Shown here piece after piece: positions 45,532-49,875 of a stretch of DNA of 49,875 nucleotides. The notes beneath the pieces were generated by a model. It was not told the DNA's origin and made no database searches. It saw only the letters and a list, made by a program, of their open reading frames with translations. Both the position numbers and the translations under genes were made by a program. Numbering within the stretch: the stretch's first letter is position 1; each line of letters opens with the position of its first letter. This stretch comes from an uncultured bacterium (GTDB lineage Bacteria; Verrucomicrobiota; Lentisphaeria; Victivallales; Victivallaceae): positions 1 through 49,875 of the forward strand of contig URVC01000033.1 of the NCBI GenBank assembly GCA_900551245.1, given 5' to 3'.

Positions 45532-46595
45532 TCGCGAATCTCCTTTTCAAATTGCGGAAACTCCATGCCGAGCATCAGGTCGGCGAATTTCCGGAAGTAA
45601 CTGCTGATCGCCTCGCGGAAGATCGACAGATTCAACACCCGTTCGGCAAAGATCTCATCGTCGCTCATCGACTCCCCTTCCGGGAGCTTGAACGAGCTGA
45701 ATGCGAACTGGTCGGCATCGAACGTGCCGCTCCAGATCTGGTTGGCGCGGGTCAGAGTCAGCTTGGCCTTCTTGAGCTTCTTGCCGACCGCCATGGAGGC
45801 CTTCGCTTCGGCGCTGCGCAGCGGGCAGTCCCCCTTCTTGATCGTCGTCTCCGCCGCGCCCTGCGCATCCCCTTCCCCGACGAAGACCAGCGGCGCCTCG
45901 ATCATCAGATCAAATTCGCCGTACTGGGGATGCTCCAGCTTGCCGGTGGTCTCGCTGTAGAACCAGAGCCACATCAGAAAATCACGCCCGGTCATCGGCT
46001 CGGAATCCGGACGGCCGCCGATGGTCAGCACCGGGAAACTCGCCTCCGTCGTCTGAAAGAGCCGCTCCAGCAGTGTTCCCGGCGTCATCTGAACCGGTTC
46101 GACCTTGGTCGTCTGGTAGAACATGTCGATGAAGAGATCGAGCTGTGTCCGGCTGGAAGCGCCGACATACAGCAGTCTCTCGTGCGGCTCATACACCATC
46201 GGGATGCCGGAGAGCGCCGGAGGCATTTTCAAAATATGCTTTTCGATCGCCTCTTCGCGAATCTGTTTCTTCACCTTGCTGGAAACATATTCAAGATTGT
46301 TGGCCCGCATGTAAGCCTGCTCTTCGCGCTTGCAGACCGCGTTGAGCAGCGACGCCGGCATCTTCCGGACCGCCTGCCGGAGCGTCAGATAATAGCTGCC
46401 GCCCAGCTGGGCCGACGCTTCGTCGATCGTCGTGTCGAGCAGATGATGCCCGGTAACCCAGCCGAACTGCGGCTCCGCCGTGACAGAGTCGAGCGACCCC
46501 GCCTTTTTCGCGGCGAAAAGTGCGAGAAAATTTTCCGGAAGTTCCTCCGGCACATCGAACATCGTAAATGCAAACGATCCACGGTCAAACGGCAT
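45504..46595 (-). CDS. RdgC-like recombination-associated protein
   Basis: A 363-residue protein whose layout follows RdgC: an N-terminal GSFAFTMFDVPEELPENFLA region, GWVTGHHLLDTTIDE, a Lys/Arg/Glu-rich helix (REEQAYMRANNLEYVSSKVKK), LLYVGASSRTQLDLFIDMFY, and a C-terminal KKLKKAKLTL...FAFSSFKLPEG stretch. RdgC forms a ring on double-stranded DNA and restrains RecA. It is known mainly from Proteobacteria, so this is a remote assignment. Start at 46595 (MPFDRGSF) with GGGAA upstream; a longer frame to 46667 would run through the promoter. Confidence 0.65.
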   Translation of the reverse strand: MPFDRGSFAFTMFDVPEELPENFLALFAAKKAGSLDSVTAEPQFGWVTGHHLLDTTIDEASAQLGGSYYLTLRQAVRKMPASLLNAVCKREEQAYMRANNLEYVSSKVKKQIREEAIEKHILKMPPALSGIPMVYEPHERLLYVGASSRTQLDLFIDMFYQTTKVEPVQMTPGTLLERLFQTTEASFPVLTIGGRPDSEPMTGRDFLMWLWFYSETTGKLEHPQYGEFDLMIEAPLVFVGEGDAQGAAETTIKKGDCPLRSAEAKASMAVGKKLKKAKLTLTRANQIWSGTFDADQFAFSSFKLPEGESMSDDEIFAERVLNLSIFREAISSYFRKFADLMLGMEFPQFEKEIREWAKQRDAI

Positions 46596-46638
46596 GATAT
46601 CACATTCCCATATGAAGTTTTGATGAATTCGGACAGGT

Positions 46639-46667
46639 AATATAACGGCGGAAACGGATGATTTCAA
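46639..46667 (-). promoter_or_regulatory. Promoter of rdgC-like/trmB
   Basis: Minus strand: TTGAAA (46662-46667), 17-bp spacer, TATATT (46639-46644), about 45 bp before the rdgC-like start. Confidence 0.75.
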
Positions 46668-46678
46668 TCCGCCGGAAC

Positions 46679-46717
46679 AAAAAAAAGCGCAGCGCTCCCG
46701 GTTGCGGGATGCTGCGC
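46679..46717 (-). terminator. Terminator of the TRKTVxL-repeat gene
   Basis: Minus strand: GCGCAGC/GCTGCGC stem with an inner TCCCG/CGGGA stem, followed by eight T (A-run at 46679-46686 on the plus strand). Confidence 0.9.
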
Positions 46718-46731
46718 CTTCAATCGAACCG

Positions 46732-47997
46732 TTACTTGCCCAGTCCGGGCAGTTCGATGTTCTGATTCTGACAGAGATTGAGATACTGCACGGTCGTCAG
46801 CGTCGCCGTCCCGACCATCAGGATCAGCGTGATCACCGCCATCACCAGATAAGCGGCGCTGGGCCGACGCACGTCGGCGGAATACGCGGGGCGCGGCGCC
46901 TTCACCTTCTTCTGCTTCTTCCCGGCAGCGGCGGCCTCTTCGGCCGGAGCCGCGGCTGTCTCTTCGGCGGGCGCCTCCGCGCCTTCCGTCTCCGGAGCCT
47001 TTTCCGGCTCTTCGGTCTCAACCTTGCCGGTCTTCTTCACCGGCGGAACCGGCGGCGGAACCGGGTGTTTCGGCGGAGCGAGCTTCACCGTCGCCTTCTC
47101 ATCGACGAGATCGGAGGTGTCCAGCTCCATCGTCTTCTGAATCTCATTTTCCGGCACCAGCGCCTCGGCCGGGAGCTCCACCGTCTGCCGCGGAGCACCC
47201 TCTTCGGGCACCAGCGCCTCAGCCGAAAGTTCCACCGTCTGCTTCTGCGCCGCCGGAGCGGCGGGCGCGGCGGCTGGGGTGGCCGGAGTCTTGTGCGGCG
47301 GCCGCTGAATGCGGATCGTCGCATCATCCATGTCTTCTTTTTCGATTTTCAAACCGGCGGGAGTTGCCGCCGACGGCTTCAACACCACCGTCTTCCGGGT
47401 TCTGGTATCATCCTCCTCCCCGGCGGCCGCCGCGGCGGGGGCCGGCGTGATCTTCAAGCCGGAGGGGGCAGCTGTCGAAGGATGCAGTGCCACCGTTTTG
47501 CGGGTGGTGGTGTCCTCCGCGTCCGCGGCAGGCGCAGACGAAGTGACATGCAGCCCGGAGGCGGGCGCCACCGAGGGACGCAACACCACCGTTTTGCGGG
47601 TCTGCGTGTTGGCTCCATCGAGTTGAATTCCGGCCGGAGCCGCCGGCTTGAGCACCACCGTCTTCCGGGTCTGCGTATCCATTCCACTCGCGGGAATCGG
47701 AGTCACCGTCGTCGTGGTGGTCACACCTGCGCCCTGCAGCTTGATCGGCGTATTCGCCGCCTTCTGCGGCGCCAGCGGCTTGAGTTTCACTGTACGGCGG
47801 GTCTGGGTGTCGGCAAGGACATCGAGATTGCCGGTGTCGGTGTCGCGGCCGGTCATCGGATCCGTAATCGGGGCGGCGGCGGGCAGCTTGATCGACGAAG
47901 GCGTCACCGAGGGAGATTTCAGGCGGACAGTTTTCCGTGTCCTGGTATCGTCCTCGTTGATTCCGGGATTTTCGGTTTTCGGTTCCTGATCAGCCAT
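46732..47997 (-). CDS. Tail-anchored protein with TRKTVxL repeats
   Basis: A 421-residue protein of unknown function. Six near-identical cores of the form (D/N)T-x-TR(K/R)TV-x-L(K/R/H) lie at about residues 17-27, 63-73, 107-117, 130-140, 162-172 and 197-207, each followed some ten residues later by P-x-(S/G)-(I/L)-K-(I/L). Five shorter T-(V/I/M)-x-(L/I) units follow (ATIRI, QTVEL twice, KTMEL, ATVKL). Linkers are Pro/Ala/Thr-rich and disordered. One membrane helix near the C-terminus (AAYLVMAVITLILMVGTATL) leaves a short tail, so the repeats are probably cytoplasmic. Thr with basic residues before and Leu at +3 resembles kinase/FHA target sites; that is inference. Start at 47997, GAAAGGG upstream. 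Confidence 0.75.
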   Translation of the reverse strand: MADQEPKTENPGINEDDTRTRKTVRLKSPSVTPSSIKLPAAAPITDPMTGRDTDTGNLDVLADTQTRRTVKLKPLAPQKAANTPIKLQGAGVTTTTTVTPIPASGMDTQTRKTVVLKPAAPAGIQLDGANTQTRKTVVLRPSVAPASGLHVTSSAPAADAEDTTTRKTVALHPSTAAPSGLKITPAPAAAAAGEEDDTRTRKTVVLKPSAATPAGLKIEKEDMDDATIRIQRPPHKTPATPAAAPAAPAAQKQTVELSAEALVPEEGAPRQTVELPAEALVPENEIQKTMELDTSDLVDEKATVKLAPPKHPVPPPVPPVKKTGKVETEEPEKAPETEGAEAPAEETAAAPAEEAAAAGKKQKKVKAPRPAYSADVRRPSAAYLVMAVITLILMVGTATLTTVQYLNLCQNQNIELPGLGK

Positions 47998-48044
47998 GAT
48001 AAACCCTTTCTCGGCATTGAATCGCAAAAAATCTGTCGTATCAG

Positions 48045-48073
48045 AATTTAGCCCGCGATTCCGTAAAATTCAA
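48045..48073 (-). promoter_or_regulatory. Promoter of the TRKTVxL-repeat gene
   Basis: Minus strand: TTGAAT (48068-48073), 17-bp spacer, TAAATT (48045-48050), about 48 bp before the start. It lies between this gene and the TPR gene, so the two can be transcribed separately. Confidence 0.6.
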
Positions 48074-48093
48074 TAGGAATCCGGGATTTATTT

Positions 48094-49524
48094 TCATTTT
48101 TCCGGAGCGGGCTGCTCCGGCGCGGCTTCCGGCGCGGCTTCCGCAGAGGGCTGCGCCGCCTCCACCCGGCTGGCGACGTCGCGGTATTTCGGCCGAACCT
48201 GATAGACTTCGCGGAAGCACTCCAGCGCCTTCTCCTTCTGCCCCAGCGCCTCGTAGGCAAGGCCGAGACCGTAAACGGCATCCACCCGCAACTTGTCCTT
48301 CATGGTGTGAAGTTCCTTGAGCCCCTGTTCGAATTCGGCGATCGCCTCCTGCGGCTTGCCGGCGCCGACCAGGCAGCTGCCGAGCCGGACGTAGCAGGCG
48401 GTCTTCTTCTGCGGGCTGTGAAGCGCTTCGGTATAGTGCGGGATCGCTTTTTCAAACTCATTGCGTCCGAGATAGATCTCGCCGAGGTCGTAGCGGAGCT
48501 GCGTATCGTTCGGATAGGTTTCCACCCGGGTGACGGCGCGATCGAGGCGGTACTGTTCACGCTGCTCTTCGAGCTGGGCGATCTGCGCCTCCGGCTGGTC
48601 GTAGGCGGTAGGGTTGCGCTTGAGCTCCCGGATCGCCTGATTGATCTGGGCGACGTAGGCTTTTTCGATGCTCTTGTCGAGTGCGGGGTCGAGTGCGCCG
48701 AGTTTCTTCGCGACGATCTTGAGTTCCCGCTGTGCCGCTTCGTAATCCTCGGCCACCATGTAGGCGTCGGCCAGCTTGCGACGGATATCCACGGAGTCGT
48801 TGGTCTTGAGATCTTCCGTGAATTTTTCAATCAGCATTTTCGCCTGGTCGGCGTCGTGGATCGAACCATCCATCAGCTGCTGGGTGACCGCGGCCTTGGC
48901 GTCGGCGGCCTTGCTCTGCGTGGTGCCTTCCTCCTCCCACTTGCCGCGCTCGATGCTGGCAAGGGCGATGGCGCTGCGCAGCTCCGCCTGCATCGACAGA
49001 TCGGCAGGGTGGCGTTTGGAGATCTCCTGAAGCACCTTCAGCGCCTCGCGGGCACGGCCGTCGCGCTGAAACGCCTCCGCCATGCGGCGGGCCACCCCTT
49101 CGTTGTTCGGGTGGAACTGGTGAAATATTTCGAGAGCTTCCGCCGAGATGAACATCGCATCACAATCCTCCCCGGCGTCGGCCATGGCGAGCAGGATCAG
49201 CGGATTGTCCACACAGTGAGCCAGCGGCCCTTCGCAGAGAGAGAGCGCGCCGTAGGGGTCGCGAATCGCCTTGAGTTTGATCAGCAGGAAGGGGATGGGG
49301 GAGAGCATCATCCAGAATGCGCGCAGCAATGGATTCATTCCGCGGGCTTTGGCCAGCTCAAACTCGCGCAGTTTCTCACGTGTCGCCGCCACCTCGGGAT
49401 ATTCGCGAACCACTTTGACGAGGGTGCGAATGGCGCCATCCAGATCGGACGGTGCCAGACGAATGGCATGGTTGTAAGCATCGCGCACATAGATCGGCGC
49501 CTGTTTGAGTGTTTTTCGATCCAT
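48094..49524 (-). CDS. Tetratricopeptide-repeat protein
   Basis: A 476-residue helical-repeat protein. TPR-like units include AYNHAIRLAPSDLDGAIRTL near the N-terminus, RMAEAFQRDGRAREALKVLQ, LRYDLGEIYLGRNEFEKAIP, CYVRLGSCLVGAGKPQEAIA and AVYGLGLAYEALGQKEKALE. A hydrophobic stretch (about 70-85, AFWMMLSPIPFLLIKL) may touch the membrane. The tail is Ala/Pro/Glu-rich. TPRs bind partner proteins; the partner is unknown, but the next gene encodes the TRKTVxL protein in the same direction. The start at 49524 (MDRKTLKQ) is preferred over 49593, which would prepend an unrelated hydrophobic segment. Confidence 0.8.
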   Translation of the reverse strand: MDRKTLKQAPIYVRDAYNHAIRLAPSDLDGAIRTLVKVVREYPEVAATREKLREFELAKARGMNPLLRAFWMMLSPIPFLLIKLKAIRDPYGALSLCEGPLAHCVDNPLILLAMADAGEDCDAMFISAEALEIFHQFHPNNEGVARRMAEAFQRDGRAREALKVLQEISKRHPADLSMQAELRSAIALASIERGKWEEEGTTQSKAADAKAAVTQQLMDGSIHDADQAKMLIEKFTEDLKTNDSVDIRRKLADAYMVAEDYEAAQRELKIVAKKLGALDPALDKSIEKAYVAQINQAIRELKRNPTAYDQPEAQIAQLEEQREQYRLDRAVTRVETYPNDTQLRYDLGEIYLGRNEFEKAIPHYTEALHSPQKKTACYVRLGSCLVGAGKPQEAIAEFEQGLKELHTMKDKLRVDAVYGLGLAYEALGQKEKALECFREVYQVRPKYRDVASRVEAAQPSAEAAPEAAPEQPAPEK

Positions 49525-49852
49525 ACTCTCAACTCCGGCTGTTTCCGCTGCCGGCGACCGGGAGCGGAAGATGATGAAAAAAGAAATCCACAACGGCGGC
49601 CGCCTCCAGTCATCTCATTTCCGGGCAGCCGGAAACCGCTGTATCAAGGTAACCTACATGCGATTGTGTTTTTTTCAAGCACGGGAGCGGACTTTTTCCG
49701 CATTCCGAAGCAAAAAAATGAACTCAAGGCAGTAAAACCGGGAAAAGTGGCATCCCCAATGGGATGAGAACCCTCTTCTTCAATTCTCCCTCAAAAATTT
49801 CTTTTTACGGCTGTTTTTCCTGTTTTCAGGTCCCAAAATCCCGCAATTGTGA
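49525..49852. other. Non-coding stretch upstream of the TPR gene
   Basis: No convincing gene. A CATCCC/GGGATG hairpin with a four-base loop lies near 49750-49767. On the minus strand a weak TTGAAA-N16-TAGGTT pair around 49651-49678 could serve the TPR gene. Confidence 0.4.
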
Positions 49853-49875
49853 CCCATTTGTGCCCCATTTGTGCC
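49853..49875. repeat. 11-bp direct repeat at the window edge
   Basis: Two exact copies of CCCATTTGTGC with an 11-bp period, preceded by a diverged CCGCAATTGTGA. The array is cut by the window end, so its true length is unknown. Confidence 0.6.

Overview
The window looks like chromosomal DNA of a Victivallis-like member of the Lentisphaerota (PVC group). This assignment is an inference from gene content: a prepilin-type protein with the H-X9-DG C-terminus typical of that phylum sits inside a glycan-degradation cluster beside a GntR/LacI-type regulator; coding sequence is GC-rich with AT-rich spacers; promoters are recurrently TTGnnn-N16/17-TATATT or TACATT. A 16S rRNA gene is present and would settle the placement by alignment.

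Layout. 1-2600: the front part of an rRNA operon on the minus strand. It has three tandem promoters about 120 bp apart, a leader arm that pairs with a post-16S arm (pre-16S processing stalk), 16S, a tRNA-Ala(UGC), then two tandem 161-bp units made almost wholly of small hairpins. The 23S gene would lie beyond the left edge. 2620-10154: a regulator gene on a probably leaderless mRNA, a candidate operator, and a four-gene operon (pseudopilin-like protein, two exported beta-helix proteins, cytoplasmic GH38 alpha-mannosidase). 10352-19731 (minus): gyrA-folP-cdaA-cdaR-ppiD-like-speD-ntrC-like, closely spaced and probably one long operon; it joins c-di-AMP synthesis, folate, polyamine and DNA-topology functions. 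19774-22581 (minus): lysS-xseA. 22764-27312 (plus): hppA and metG, each with a clear terminator downstream. 27370-32205 (minus): lactonase, small lipoprotein, comEC-like, glycosyltransferase. 32394-37216 (plus): rsmE, then a membrane-anchored GspE/PilB-like ATPase, a CvpA-like protein and a FAD-dependent dehydrogenase. 37235-44838 (plus): rpsU, tyrS, an HU/IHF gene, then hisS-adk-map-infA-ackA-pta. 44866-49524 (minus): rdgC-like and trmB-like genes, a tail-anchored protein with repeated TRKTVxL motifs, and a TPR protein.

Most genes are housekeeping: translation (16S, tRNA-Ala, lysS, metG, tyrS, hisS, rpsU, infA, map, rsmE, trmB), acetate fermentation (ackA-pta), pyrophosphate energetics (hppA) and second-messenger signalling (cdaA-cdaR). 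The least explained items are the TRKTVxL repeat protein, the covarying 161-bp structured repeats next to the rRNA genes, the rRNA promoter array with its repeated hairpin/GCTGAT element, a SpeD enlarged by an apparent degenerate duplication, a ComEC whose metallo-beta-lactamase-like end has lost its metal ligands, and a secretion-type ATPase with its own membrane segments. No CRISPR array, insertion sequence or prophage was seen.
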